A DNA stretch of 64,000 nt from Paracrocinitomix sp040880585 (GTDB lineage: Bacteria; Bacteroidota; Bacteroidia; Flavobacteriales_D; Crocinitomicaceae), in assembly GCA_040880585.1 (NCBI GenBank), contig JBBDID010000056.1, positions 9,493-73,492 of the forward strand, given 5' to 3'. Position numbers and translations under genes: made by a program. Within the stretch, counting starts at the first letter, position 1; each line of letters begins with the position of its first letter. The notes below the pieces were generated by a model. The model had not been told where the DNA came from, ran no database searches, and saw only the letters and a program-made list of their open reading frames with translations. This document shows positions 6,729 through 14,736 of this stretch, in pieces.

Positions 6729-8351
6729 TCAGCTGTACATTTCCTCTACCTGCAACTGAATTTTTTCATCTGTCAGGTAATCGTCATACTTCATTAGCTT
6801 ATCTAAATTACCATTGGGTGTGAACTCAATAATGCGATTAGCCACCGTTTGGACAAACTCATGGTCATGCGAGGTAAATAACACAGTTCCCGGAAAATTT
6901 ATGAGTGCGTTATTAAATGCAGTAATCGATTCCAGGTCCAGGTGATTGGTGGGTTCATCCAAAATCAACAAGTTTCCTTTTCCAAACATCATTCTAGAAA
7001 TCATACACCTCACTTTTTCACCTCCTGACAGCACAGTTGAACTTTTCAAGGCCTCTTCTCCCGAAAATAACATTTTACCCAAAAATCCTCTTAAATACAC
7101 CTCATCTCGTTCTTCGTCTGTAGTCGCGTATTGTCTGAGCCAATCGATCAGATTCATCTTTTTTTCGAAATATTCGGCATTATCAGAAGGCAAGTAAGTG
7201 GTTTTGATGGTTGTTCCGTAATGAAAAGACCCTTCATCCGGCTGTGCCTCACCTACCAGGATATCAAAGAAAGCAGTAATGGCAAGGCTATTTTTAGATA
7301 TAAAAGCAATTTTATCGCCTTTAGACACATTGATGTTTAAATCCTTGAACAGCACTTCCCCATCCAAAGATTTTGACATGGCTTCCACATGTAAAATTTG
7401 GTCACCAGCCTCCCGTTCTTGTTCAAAAATAATTCCGGGGTATTTTCTACTGGAAGGTTTGATATCTTCCAACTGTAATTTGTCAAGCAGTTTTCTTCTA
7501 CTTGTCGCCTGTTTAGATTTAGAAGCATTTGCTGAAAATCTGGAGATAAATTCTTGCAGTTCTTTCCGCTTATCATCCATTTTTTTGTTCTTATCAGACA
7601 TTTGCCTGGAGACCAATTGAGAAGATTTGTACCAAAAAGTATAGTTTCCGGTATATACATTAATTTTCCCAAAGTCGATATCGCAGATATGCGTACAAAC
7701 GGTATCTAAGAAGTGACGGTCATGCGAAACCACAATCACCGTATTTTTAAAATCGAGTAAAAAATCTTCTAGCCAGGAAATGGTTTTTATGTCTAAATCG
7801 TTGGTTGGCTCATCCAGAATCAATATATCCGGATTACCAAAAAGTGCCTGCGCAAGGAGTACACGTACTTTAAGGTCGGATGATATCTCCCCCATTTCTG
7901 TATAATGTTTCTCTTCACCGATTCCAAGATTACTGAGTAATGTCGCGGCATCTGTTTCTGCATTCCACCCATCCATTTCAGCAAATTGAGCTTCTAACTC
8001 TGCTGTTTTCATTCCGTCTGCCTCAGAAAAATCAGCTTTTGCATACAAAGCTTCTTTTTCAGCCATGATCTTCCACAATTCAGTATGTCCCATCATTACA
8101 GTGTTCAGAACATTATAGGCATCAAACTCATTGTGATTTTGTTTTAGAACCGCCATACGTTTTCCCGGTTCAATCGAGACGATCCCTTTGTTAGCATCCT
8201 GGTCACCGGTCAATACTTTCAAAAAAGTAGACTTACCTGCACCATTGGCGCCTATAACACCATAGCAGTTTCCATTCACAAATTTCAGGTTGACATCTTC
8301 AAATAAAACCCGTTTTCCGAACTGTAGTGTTAAATTACTAATTTGAATCAT
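6729..8351 (-). CDS. ybiT: ABC-F family ATPase, YbiT type
   Basis: A 540-residue ABC-F protein: two soluble ATP-binding cassettes, no membrane segments. Members act on the ribosome as translation factors. Cassette 1 has a normal Walker A (GANGAGKST, residues 34-42) and LDEPTNDLD, but its signature is replaced by S-S-D-L-K-V-R, as in E. coli YbiT. Cassette 2 keeps LSGGEKVR and LDEPTNHLD but its Walker A is degenerate (F-I-S-K-N-S-L-A-I-T). One composite ATP site (Walker A1 with signature 2) is therefore intact and the other is not. The linker between the cassettes is basic and helical (A-S-K-S-K-Q-A-T-S-R-R-K-L-L). Monocistronic by context. Confidence 0.92.
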   Translation of the reverse strand: MIQISNLTLQFGKRVLFEDVNLKFVNGNCYGVIGANGAGKSTFLKVLTGDQDANKGIVSIEPGKRMAVLKQNHNEFDAYNVLNTVMMGHTELWKIMAEKEALYAKADFSEADGMKTAELEAQFAEMDGWNAETDAATLLSNLGIGEEKHYTEMGEISSDLKVRVLLAQALFGNPDILILDEPTNDLDIKTISWLEDFLLDFKNTVIVVSHDRHFLDTVCTHICDIDFGKINVYTGNYTFWYKSSQLVSRQMSDKNKKMDDKRKELQEFISRFSANASKSKQATSRRKLLDKLQLEDIKPSSRKYPGIIFEQEREAGDQILHVEAMSKSLDGEVLFKDLNINVSKGDKIAFISKNSLAITAFFDILVGEAQPDEGSFHYGTTIKTTYLPSDNAEYFEKKMNLIDWLRQYATTDEERDEVYLRGFLGKMLFSGEEALKSSTVLSGGEKVRCMISRMMFGKGNLLILDEPTNHLDLESITAFNNALINFPGTVLFTSHDHEFVQTVANRIIEFTPNGNLDKLMKYDDYLTDEKIQLQVEEMYS

Positions 8352-8455
8352 ATTTTCTGCTCATTTAGTGTAGACACGTATTAGCTGTGTTTATCGATAA
8401 AATCGCAAATTTACAATCTTCAGGATGATAAAAACATCTTTTATTTGAAAAATAA

Positions 8456-8486
8456 TTTTGATTTATAGAAAATGCATATATATTTG
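8456..8486 (+). promoter_or_regulatory. Bacteroidota -33/-7 promoter
   Basis: TTTTG (8456-8460) and TATATTTG (8479-8486) are separated by 18 bp, close to the ideal -33 TTTG / -7 TAnnTTTG arrangement. The predicted start of transcription near 8491 gives a leader of about 33 nt for the lipoprotein gene. One of the best promoter matches in the window. Confidence 0.7.
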
Positions 8487-8523
8487 CACGGTAATTAATA
8501 TTTAAGTTAAGTAAAACCAAGTT

Positions 8524-8922
8524 ATGAAATTAAGAAGTTTATTAGTTGGAGCAGTTGCAGGATTACTCTTGACTGCTTGTGGAGGAGGAGCATCTCCAGA
8601 AGATACAACAAAAAAGTTTGCTCAAGCGTTAGCTGACGGTGAATGTGAAAAAGCGTTAGAAATGGCTGTTGACAATGCAAAAGAGACAGTTCAGGGAACT
8701 ATTGACGCCGGATGTGAAAGTTATGACACTGAAATCTCAAGCGTTGAGTGCGAGACTGAAGGTGAAACTGCTACTTGTACTTGTAAAGAAACAAGAACAG
8801 GTATGGATATGACTTTCAACTACGACTTGAAACAAGTTGATGGTGCATGGAAAGTTGCCAGCTACAAGAAAGACATGGGAATGGACATGGACTTCGGTGG
8901 TGAAGAAGGTGGAGAAGAATAA
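8524..8922 (+). CDS. DUF4878-like lipoprotein
   Basis: A 132-residue lipoprotein with signal peptide and lipobox L-L-T-A-C (Cys at 19) followed by GGGASPEDTTKKFAQALADGECEKA. The helix-then-sheet arrangement (a helix that bears T-x-x-F, a beta sheet ending in D-G-A-W-K-V) matches the NTF2-like DUF4878 lipoproteins. The mature protein contains several Cys (in GECEKA, AGCESY, VECETEG, TCTCKE), probably disulfide-bonded. The C-terminus is acidic and glycine-rich. A strong promoter and a strong terminator flank it, so it is a single-gene, probably abundant transcript. Function unknown. Confidence 0.8.
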   Translation: MKLRSLLVGAVAGLLLTACGGGASPEDTTKKFAQALADGECEKALEMAVDNAKETVQGTIDAGCESYDTEISSVECETEGETATCTCKETRTGMDMTFNYDLKQVDGAWKVASYKKDMGMDMDFGGEEGGEE

Positions 8923-8950
8923 GTCACTCCTACCATTAAAAATTTAAAAA

Positions 8951-8980
8951 AACCCGCTACTTTTGTAGCGGGTTTTTTAT
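8951..8980 (+). terminator. rho-independent terminator
   Basis: Stem AACCCGCTAC (8951-8960), loop TTTT, stem GTAGCGGGTT (8965-8974), then TTTTAT. It is preceded by an A tract, as is typical for an intrinsic terminator, and ends the lipoprotein transcript. Confidence 0.92.
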
Positions 8981-8993
8981 TGTATACTGAAAA

Positions 8994-9659
8994 ATGAACA
9001 ATTACTTACTACTGCTACTTACATCTTGTATTTTAGCATTGACTGCCTGTCAGTCAGAAAATGAAACTAAAGTTGAGACTACGGAATACGTCCATATTCC
9101 ACCCTCTTTACCGGAAAATATCTATGAGAAATTAGAGCCGGGAGATTGTATTATCCGAAAAGGGAATGGTCCTTTATCCTATCATTTGATGAACAGTACC
9201 AAAGAGGATTATTCTCACGGGGGGATTATCATTCAGGAAGCAGGAAAGTGGAAAGTCATCCATACCATTGGTGGTTCATCCAGTTCAGATGAAATAGATG
9301 GAATTCAAGTAATCGACCTGAGAGAATTTGTCGCCCATGCCGCCGATTCAATGTTGTATATCTGCCGTCCTATTTTTAAAGATTCGGCCGGACATCAAGT
9401 AGCAGAGCAAGCACGATTTTATTTAGATGAACAAATCCCTTTTGATCACGGATTTAGTATGTTCTCTGAAGATAAATGGTACTGCACTGAGTTACTGTAC
9501 TACATATTCAAAGATGTAAACGGTAAGAATGTTTTTGACATCAAAAAGAAACATAAATCCTATATGTTGATGTTCTCTACTTTCTTCAAAGAAGAATATT
9601 TTAAACCTCTCTTTCACTTAAAACCCAATAAAGAAGATTGGTATGTTTTAAAAGAGTAG
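8994..9659 (+). CDS. YiiX/YebB-like permuted papain-fold amidase, lipoprotein
   Basis: A 221-residue lipoprotein (lipobox L-T-A-C at about residue 19). The mature part matches YiiX/YebB-like N1pC/P60-related hydrolases with permuted papain fold: L-E-P-G-D-C-I-I-R near residue 50, the catalytic His in Y-S-H-G-G-I near residue 76, and the catalytic Cys in W-Y-C-T-E-L-L-Y near residue 162. Such enzymes cleave amide or ester bonds in peptidoglycan or lipids; the substrate is unknown. The last 38 bp of the gene and its flank are duplicated 272 bp downstream. The start lies only 20 bp after the upstream terminator. Confidence 0.85.
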   Translation: MNNYLLLLLTSCILALTACQSENETKVETTEYVHIPPSLPENIYEKLEPGDCIIRKGNGPLSYHLMNSTKEDYSHGGIIIQEAGKWKVIHTIGGSSSSDEIDGIQVIDLREFVAHAADSMLYICRPIFKDSAGHQVAEQARFYLDEQIPFDHGFSMFSEDKWYCTELLYYIFKDVNGKNVFDIKKKHKSYMLMFSTFFKEEYFKPLFHLKPNKEDWYVLKE

Positions 9660-9668
9660 TTGCTTGCT
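9631..9668. repeat. 38-bp direct repeat, copy 1 (end of YiiX-like gene)
   Basis: The sequence from AAGAAGATTGGTATG through the stop codon to TAGTTGCTTGCT is identical to 9903-9940. Copy 1 encodes the C-terminal E-D-W-Y-V-L-K-E of the amidase. Confidence 0.9.
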
Positions 9669-9747
9669 CGGGCTCGTGTTGGCTGCTTTGTATTTCTTTT
9701 TGTTAACCACATAACTTTTTAGGATAATTTCTATATGTTCTATGTGC

Positions 9748-9778
9748 CTATGTGGTTCTGTTTTTATTTACCACATAG
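9748..9778. repeat. inverted repeat CTATGTGGT...ACCACATAG
   Basis: Perfect 9-bp arms (9748-9756, 9770-9778) around a T-rich loop, with related CCACATA and TATGTGC fragments on both sides (9700-9800). It has the look of a dispersed intergenic repeat and not of a terminator with a T tract. Confidence 0.6.
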
Positions 9779-9838
9779 AATCATAATTCACATAGGTTGT
9801 CTTGCCCTAAAAGTAGGTTTACACTAAAAGGTATCAAA

Positions 9839-9931
9839 ATGGACAAAAAAAGTAAATTTATTTCAGGATTAAGAAGTAGTAAAATTACGTGCGGAAGTCA
9901 AGAAGAAGATTGGTATGTTTTAAAAGAGTAG
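9839..9931 (+). pseudogene. 30-codon chimeric frame ending in the duplicated amidase tail
   Basis: An open frame beginning ATG GAC AAA AAA encodes M-D-K-K-S-K-F-I-S-G-L-R and then runs in frame into the duplicated E-D-W-Y-V-L-K-E stop segment. The shared tail shows it was created by the 38-bp duplication. It overlaps the end of the ACC deaminase-like gene on the other strand. Probably a remnant rather than a working gene. Confidence 0.3.
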
Positions 9932-9940
9932 TTGCTTGCT
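9903..9940. repeat. 38-bp direct repeat, copy 2 (end of ACC deaminase-like gene)
   Basis: Identical to 9631-9668. Read on the minus strand it supplies the final codons (K-Q-L-L-F) and stop of the deaminase-like gene, so the duplication has rebuilt the end of an unrelated gene. Confidence 0.9.
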
Positions 9941-10837
9941 GATGCTTTGGTTTCCCTGAAGTCCTCCGGTATGTAAAGCGACAATGCAGCTTCCCGGTTT
10001 AAAATAATCACTTTGGATCAATTGGTGAAGGGCATAAAACATTTTTGCAGAGTAGACATAATCCAGAGGCAGTTTGTATTCCTGAAAAAATTCATTCATA
10101 AAATTGATCAACTCTTTTGTTTGCTTCGCATATCCGCCAAAATGAAATTCATCTAACAGTTGAAAGCGATTCATGGCATCAGTTACTTCAGACTGAAGCA
10201 AACCTCCCAACATTAAAAGCTGTTTTATTTCATCTTTCAAAAAGCTGCCGTTTTTCAATGCAGAAACTCCAATAATTTCCGTTTCCTGACTCCCGTAAAG
10301 CAATCCTGAAGCAGTAGTTCCTGTTCCGCAAGCAGTGATTAAATGAGAATGATCTACTTCTATTTCTCTGGTGATTTCTACGCAGCCCATCATCCCCAAA
10401 AAATTAGCACCGCCTTCGGGCACAATCCACAGATGCCCGTGTCTTCTTCGCAGTTCTTCCTGATAATACTTTTCAGATCGCAAAGCATATTCTTCTCTGG
10501 CGGTAAACACCAACTGCATTCCGTCTTCTGCTGCCTGCCTGAGTGTATCATTAGTTGATGCATCTAATTCATCTCCCCTGATGATCCCAATGGTTGAGAT
10601 ACCCAATTCTTTACCGGCCCTTGCAGTAGCTGCTATATGGTTTGAGTAAGCCCCTCCGAATGTAAGTAAATGCTCATAGCCCCCTACTTTGAACTGCTCA
10701 ATGTTCAACTTCAGCTTACGCCATTTATTTCCTGAAATGACAGGATGGATCAAATCATCTCTCTTTACATAAACAGCAACGCCTTTTTCTTTAAACAAAT
10801 CGGAATTTAGGGACTGTATGGGAGACGGTAAATTCAA
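9920..10837 (-). CDS. ACC deaminase / D-cysteine desulfhydrase family PLP enzyme
   Basis: A 305-residue fold-type II PLP enzyme of the 1-aminocyclopropane-1-carboxylate deaminase/D-cysteine desulfhydrase family. It has the N-terminal V-K-R-D-D-L and the PLP Lys in S-G-N-K-W-R-K-L-K (about residue 38), Y-S-N-H-I-A-A, a glycine loop C-G-T-G-T-T-A-S-G-L binding phosphate, and the C-terminal H-T-G-G-L-Q-G. In bacteria without ACC use these usually act on D-cysteine or related amino acids; which applies here cannot be told. Last gene of a four-gene operon, starting four bases inside the AAC(3)-like gene (ATGA). Its last codons lie in a duplicated segment. Confidence 0.88.
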   Translation of the reverse strand: MNLPSPIQSLNSDLFKEKGVAVYVKRDDLIHPVISGNKWRKLKLNIEQFKVGGYEHLLTFGGAYSNHIAATARAGKELGISTIGIIRGDELDASTNDTLRQAAEDGMQLVFTAREEYALRSEKYYQEELRRRHGHLWIVPEGGANFLGMMGCVEITREIEVDHSHLITACGTGTTASGLLYGSQETEIIGVSALKNGSFLKDEIKQLLMLGGLLQSEVTDAMNRFQLLDEFHFGGYAKQTKELINFMNEFFQEYKLPLDYVYSAKMFYALHQLIQSDYFKPGSCIVALHTGGLQGNQSISKQLLF

Positions 10838-11730
10838 CTTCCGTGCGGGGTATACATGGTCACGCCATGCTTTTGGTATTGATCCAACATCACTTCAAAA
10901 AAACCTTTGGCATCTACCACCAATGTTTCTGCTTCTCCTATCTGCTCTCTTTTCATAACCTTCTGTTCAATAAACATTGGAATTAACTCATCACACTTTC
11001 TTTTCTTAGACCATGTAGGATCATGCACTTTTGTTTTTACAGTGTGAGCAACCCCTTTCTCGTCCACTACCTTGCATTCAAATATATCGGGATGATAGAC
11101 GGGGAATTTGAAATCAACTGCATCTTCTAGCGTGTGTAAATTGGTTCCCGCCATAGAAAGCGTAACGCCAACATATAAAATTTTTCCTCTCGCCTCAGAA
11201 ATCCGGTAAAAGGGACTATCTTGATTATAAGGGGTCAATTGATTGAAGTGATCTTTTACAAAATAGTCGGCATTTTTCCCCCAGGCCGATACGGGTTCTG
11301 TAGGGTGCAAACTACGAGAGGTATCCGGCAATTTTCGGAAATACTCTGTGATTTTACCGGTTTTTGACGGAGAATGAAGCACATCAAAATGTGACATTTG
11401 TTGAATATAATCGAGTTGATACACCGGATTAGGAGAGGTTGGCATCAGGATAGTTCCTTCTTCACCCAACTGTTGTTTCAATGCATCTACAAAGGTTTTA
11501 GCTCCTTTCTCAAGGTAACCAATTCTACTTAAACTTGAATGCACCAGCACGGTATCTCCTTTTTCAATCCCTATACGCTGCAAATCTGCTATTATATCAG
11601 CTGTAGAAATGCCTTTTAAATTTTTCTTTTGCTCAGCCAATACAGCATTCCGCTTTCGTTTTTTCCTTCTTCGGTTCCAATCCAATAAAAATTGGGGCGT
11701 GCTTTTTCTCAACACATCTTTCCAACTCAT
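10834..11730 (-). CDS. AAC(3)-family (antibiotic_NAT) N-acetyltransferase
   Basis: A 298-residue member of the aminoglycoside 3-N-acetyltransferase fold. Conserved motifs are visible: G-D-T-V-L-V-H-S-S-L-S-R-I-G, I-L-M-P-T-S-P, and H-P-T-E-P-V-S-A-W-G with the catalytic His. A basic N-terminal tail of about 40 residues precedes the domain. Chromosomal members in Bacteroidota more often acetylate amino sugars of surface polysaccharides than antibiotics, and the neighbourhood (TonB-like and WG-repeat envelope proteins) fits that; resistance should not be inferred. ATGA overlaps with both neighbours show tight coupling. Confidence 0.85.
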   Translation of the reverse strand: MSWKDVLRKSTPQFLLDWNRRRKKRKRNAVLAEQKKNLKGISTADIIADLQRIGIEKGDTVLVHSSLSRIGYLEKGAKTFVDALKQQLGEEGTILMPTSPNPVYQLDYIQQMSHFDVLHSPSKTGKITEYFRKLPDTSRSLHPTEPVSAWGKNADYFVKDHFNQLTPYNQDSPFYRISEARGKILYVGVTLSMAGTNLHTLEDAVDFKFPVYHPDIFECKVVDEKGVAHTVKTKVHDPTWSKKRKCDELIPMFIEQKVMKREQIGEAETLVVDAKGFFEVMLDQYQKHGVTMYTPHGS

Positions 11731-12485
11731 TTCCCCACAAATTTATAGGTGATCGTTCCATTTTGGCTAGCAGATGCAGAATTACTGAAATTAAACCTTG
11801 ATCGCTTAGCATACTCCAGTGCTTTATTCACCATGCATTCTGTTGCAGACGAAGAAAGGGAAGCATTGAAGGAGGCGCTTTTTACATCTCCGGCTTTATC
11901 TACTTTTATATCTAAAACAACGGTGCCTGAAGAATTGCAAGTATATCCCGGTTTGGGAAGCGCATGGGCTTTTCTTTTATCCAGATAATAAGATACGAGT
12001 ACTTCGCCGGCAAAAGCATTTGATCCATTTGTTTTTATTGTCGTTTTATCGATCTGATTTTTTTGCTCGTTTTTATCTTCTGTTTCTATATCTGTTCCTG
12101 TTTTCGGGGGAGCTTCTCCATCATGTGTAGCCGCCCATTCTTCAAAATATTTTTGTTCCAGTTCTTTTGCCTCACTCTCTACCATCTCATCCAATTCTTG
12201 ACTGGAATAATCTTCATAGGACTTTTCACGCTTGTCTGCGGCATCTGCTGACAAATTATGAATCTCTTCTGAGGATAGATTATTATTGAGTTCCATCTGC
12301 TTGAGTATTTCAGGATCAATTGTCACATCATCCAACGGCACCGATAACTCCACTTCCGGATTTGGAAATTTAAACGGTTGGTCGACGGTAGTAAAATTGG
12401 CGTAAAAAAAGAAAGCAATATGCACCAGGGCAGTACCCAGTATCGCAAATTTATATTTCTCTATGTAATCTAAAAATTGATCCAT
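11727..12485 (-). CDS. TonB-like protein (TonB C-terminal domain)
   Basis: A 252-residue inner-membrane protein: a single N-terminal transmembrane helix (about residues 11-30), an acidic, helical, Glu/Lys-rich periplasmic region (about 60-150) instead of the usual proline-rich spacer, and a C-terminal TonB domain (about 180-252: G-T-V-V-L-D-I-K-V-D-K-A-G-D-V). Two Cys in the C-terminal domain may form a disulfide. No ExbBD genes are adjacent. The start codon shares one base with the stop of the WG-repeat gene (TAATG). It may connect the operon products to an outer-membrane receptor or act only as a scaffold. Confidence 0.8.
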   Translation of the reverse strand: MDQFLDYIEKYKFAILGTALVHIAFFFYANFTTVDQPFKFPNPEVELSVPLDDVTIDPEILKQMELNNNLSSEEIHNLSADAADKREKSYEDYSSQELDEMVESEAKELEQKYFEEWAATHDGEAPPKTGTDIETEDKNEQKNQIDKTTIKTNGSNAFAGEVLVSYYLDKRKAHALPKPGYTCNSSGTVVLDIKVDKAGDVKSASFNASLSSSATECMVNKALEYAKRSRFNFSNSASASQNGTITYKFVGK

Positions 12486-14587
12486 TATTCTTCTCGCCGA
12501 ATAAACTCCAGTCGTTTCAGGTCAAAATAAAATAACTCTCCCCCCTCTTCTACTTTTACGACTAAGTGGTCGATTGGTTCAATATTAATGTACTGATAAT
12601 TCAGTAAAGTGTCTCCATTTCGGTGAAGCAGTCCGTATTTCCCCAATTGTTTACAAATTAAAATCGAATCATTGATATAACGCATCTCTTCCTGATAAGG
12701 CGATATAATAAAGTCTCCTTTTTCATCAATTAATCCGTAAAAGGGATCCCTTTTAACAATTGCCGTATTTTGGTAAAAAGAAAAAGCATAAGAAAACTGG
12801 AAATCCAACACTTTTGCTCCTTTTAGATTTACATACCCCCACTGTCCCTCTTTTTTTACAGCAATTTTATCCGAGAAACTGCCTACATCTTCGTACTCTC
12901 GTTTGAACAGTTTTTTTCCGGTGGTGTCCATTAAATTAAAGCCGTTTTCAAATTGAATTTTTGCATAACCGTTTTTAAACAAAGCAAGTTGTCTATACTC
13001 CGGATAAGTTTTAACCCATTCATTCAATAAAAATTGTCCATCTTCAAGGACATAATTAAATTTTCCCTCTTTTTCAAGAAGAGCTTTTCCGTTGACCAAG
13101 GCACCAATATAATCATATTCAAAAGGGATGATCGTATCGCCTGACATATTCATCACCCCACGGTGATCATTCAGTTGAACGATATACATACTGTCCCAAA
13201 AAGGATATAAAACTTCATATTTAAAAGCCATTATTGAAGTGCCGTAGGCATCAATTAATCCGTAGTAATCATTTTTACTCACAATTGCTCGCATATTATC
13301 AAAGTCATAGGCTTCTGTATATTGGGGTTTCAATCGGATTTTCCCCTTCTCATCAAAATAACCATACAAACTATCCTTTAAAAAATAAGCCAGTCCATCA
13401 CTGAGGTTACCCAAATCTTCATAGTTGGGATCTACGACAAAATCGCCGTTTCTATCGATCATTCCCAAAAGTCCGCCAACATCAATTACAGCACGTCCTT
13501 CCTGAAAAGGCAAAGCATCATCAAATTTTGTAGCGATTACTACCTCACCCAATTTGTTTAAATAACCATATTGTCCACCACTTTTCACCACAGCCAGTCC
13601 TTCTTCAAACGCTTCTACGGCCTCAAATTTTGCATCCACAAGCACTTCTCCTGTGCGATCTATGAATCCCCATTTCCCATTTGCTTTGAAAGGATAAAAA
13701 ACCTTATCCGCCCTACTATATTCTTTTTGCAACTTGGCTTGATATGGATAATCGGGATATTCGTTTTTGAACGCTTTAATTTTTTCAGCAGAATATCCCT
13801 TTTGTAGCTTAGCATTATACAAATGCTTCCAGGCCTTGTCAATATTGCGATTAGCGGGGTATTCAATAATAAAACTCCTAAACGCTTCTACACTACCTGT
13901 TTCTGTAGCGATCTCATAAATCCTGTCTTCTGCTTTTTCTCTGAAAGGACTATTGGGATAATTCTTGACAAAGTTGATGTAGTCAATGAAATTGTTTTTA
14001 TAGGTATTTTCAACATACAGCATTTCTTGATATTTATCCTCCGCTTTCTCCGTAAAAACAGATGTCGGATATTTTTCCAAAAATGCTTTATAATCTTTTG
14101 CCCCTCCTAAATCCACTGCATTTTCAAAAGCTACTTTATCCCGGTAATAAATGGCAGAATCCGAAAGGTCAGACCATGGTGTTTTGTCTATGAAATCCTG
14201 AAAAGCATATTCTGAATTCACGAATTTAGCACGTTCAAAATACAATTTACTGATCTTATCCCGTTGTTTTATGATGGACAAACTATCTATCCCATACTTT
14301 GAATCATACTTGAGTTTCTGTTTTTCTTTTAGCGCTTCATAATTTTCAGCTGCGTATCGAATTTTACTCAGTGCTGAATCTAAGTTTGAAAAGGGATTGT
14401 CATTCCGGGCATAAATAATGCTCAAGCCGTATGAAGCCGGCACGGCGTGTTTTTTTAATGATTTTTCAAATAAGCGCTTAGCTTCAAAGTAATTATACAC
14501 TTCAAGGGCATCAAAAGCCCTGGACAGCTTTCCGGCAGTTGTTGAAAAACTACAGAGCAACACGAGTATTAAAAACAATTGTTTCAT
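12485..14587 (-). CDS. WG-repeat/TPR-like exported protein
   Basis: About 700 residues. After a signal peptide (M-K-Q-L-F-L-I-L-V-L-L...) comes an alpha-helical TPR-like region of about 270 residues (A-L-E-V-Y-N-Y-F-E-A-K-R-L-F-E), then roughly ten WG-type repeats of 45-60 residues (G-K-W-G-F-I-D, G-Q-Y-G-Y-L-N, S-L-Y-G-Y-F-D, D-Y-Y-G-L-I-D, G-Q-W-G-Y-V-N, G-K-Y-G-L-L-H) to the end. WG repeats are binding scaffolds of unknown ligand. I place the start at ATG 14587: the TTG further upstream (14605) lies inside a TAAATTTG -7 box (14603-14610). First gene of a four-gene operon. Confidence 0.85.
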   Translation of the reverse strand: MKQLFLILVLLCSFSTTAGKLSRAFDALEVYNYFEAKRLFEKSLKKHAVPASYGLSIIYARNDNPFSNLDSALSKIRYAAENYEALKEKQKLKYDSKYGIDSLSIIKQRDKISKLYFERAKFVNSEYAFQDFIDKTPWSDLSDSAIYYRDKVAFENAVDLGGAKDYKAFLEKYPTSVFTEKAEDKYQEMLYVENTYKNNFIDYINFVKNYPNSPFREKAEDRIYEIATETGSVEAFRSFIIEYPANRNIDKAWKHLYNAKLQKGYSAEKIKAFKNEYPDYPYQAKLQKEYSRADKVFYPFKANGKWGFIDRTGEVLVDAKFEAVEAFEEGLAVVKSGGQYGYLNKLGEVVIATKFDDALPFQEGRAVIDVGGLLGMIDRNGDFVVDPNYEDLGNLSDGLAYFLKDSLYGYFDEKGKIRLKPQYTEAYDFDNMRAIVSKNDYYGLIDAYGTSIMAFKYEVLYPFWDSMYIVQLNDHRGVMNMSGDTIIPFEYDYIGALVNGKALLEKEGKFNYVLEDGQFLLNEWVKTYPEYRQLALFKNGYAKIQFENGFNLMDTTGKKLFKREYEDVGSFSDKIAVKKEGQWGYVNLKGAKVLDFQFSYAFSFYQNTAIVKRDPFYGLIDEKGDFIISPYQEEMRYINDSILICKQLGKYGLLHRNGDTLLNYQYINIEPIDHLVVKVEEGGELFYFDLKRLEFIRREE

Positions 14588-14602
14588 CTTCTTTAATCGC
14601 AA

Positions 14603-14610
14603 CAAATTTA
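14603..14610 (-). promoter_or_regulatory. -7 box of the WG-TonB-AAC(3)-deaminase operon
   Basis: TAAATTTG on the minus strand, 15 bp upstream of ATG 14587. No clear -33 TTG is seen. It decides against the TTG start at 14605, which would lie in the promoter. Confidence 0.5.
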
Positions 14611-14706
14611 CTGTTTTCGTGCGTTTATATGGTTGCTATTTTGGCTTCGTTTACTTATTTATATTATAATTCGGCAGAATAATGTAGCTCAATTAAGGTA
14701 TACTTG

Positions 14707-14714
14707 TAAATTTG
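14707..14714 (+). promoter_or_regulatory. -7 box upstream of the lipid A acyltransferase gene
   Basis: TAAATTTG, 22 bp before the ATG at 14737, matches TAnnTTTG. The -33 part is weak. Confidence 0.5.
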
Positions 14715-14736
14715 CACGCTTACTCTTATCACGTGA

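Noticed and set aside
6559..6759. 66-codon open frame on the plus strand
   Set aside because: It runs through the palindromic repeat and ends antisense inside the ABC-F gene; composition is not protein-like.
10834..11730. Aminoglycoside resistance from the AAC(3)-like gene
   Set aside because: Only the fold can be inferred; operon context with envelope genes argues for another acceptor.
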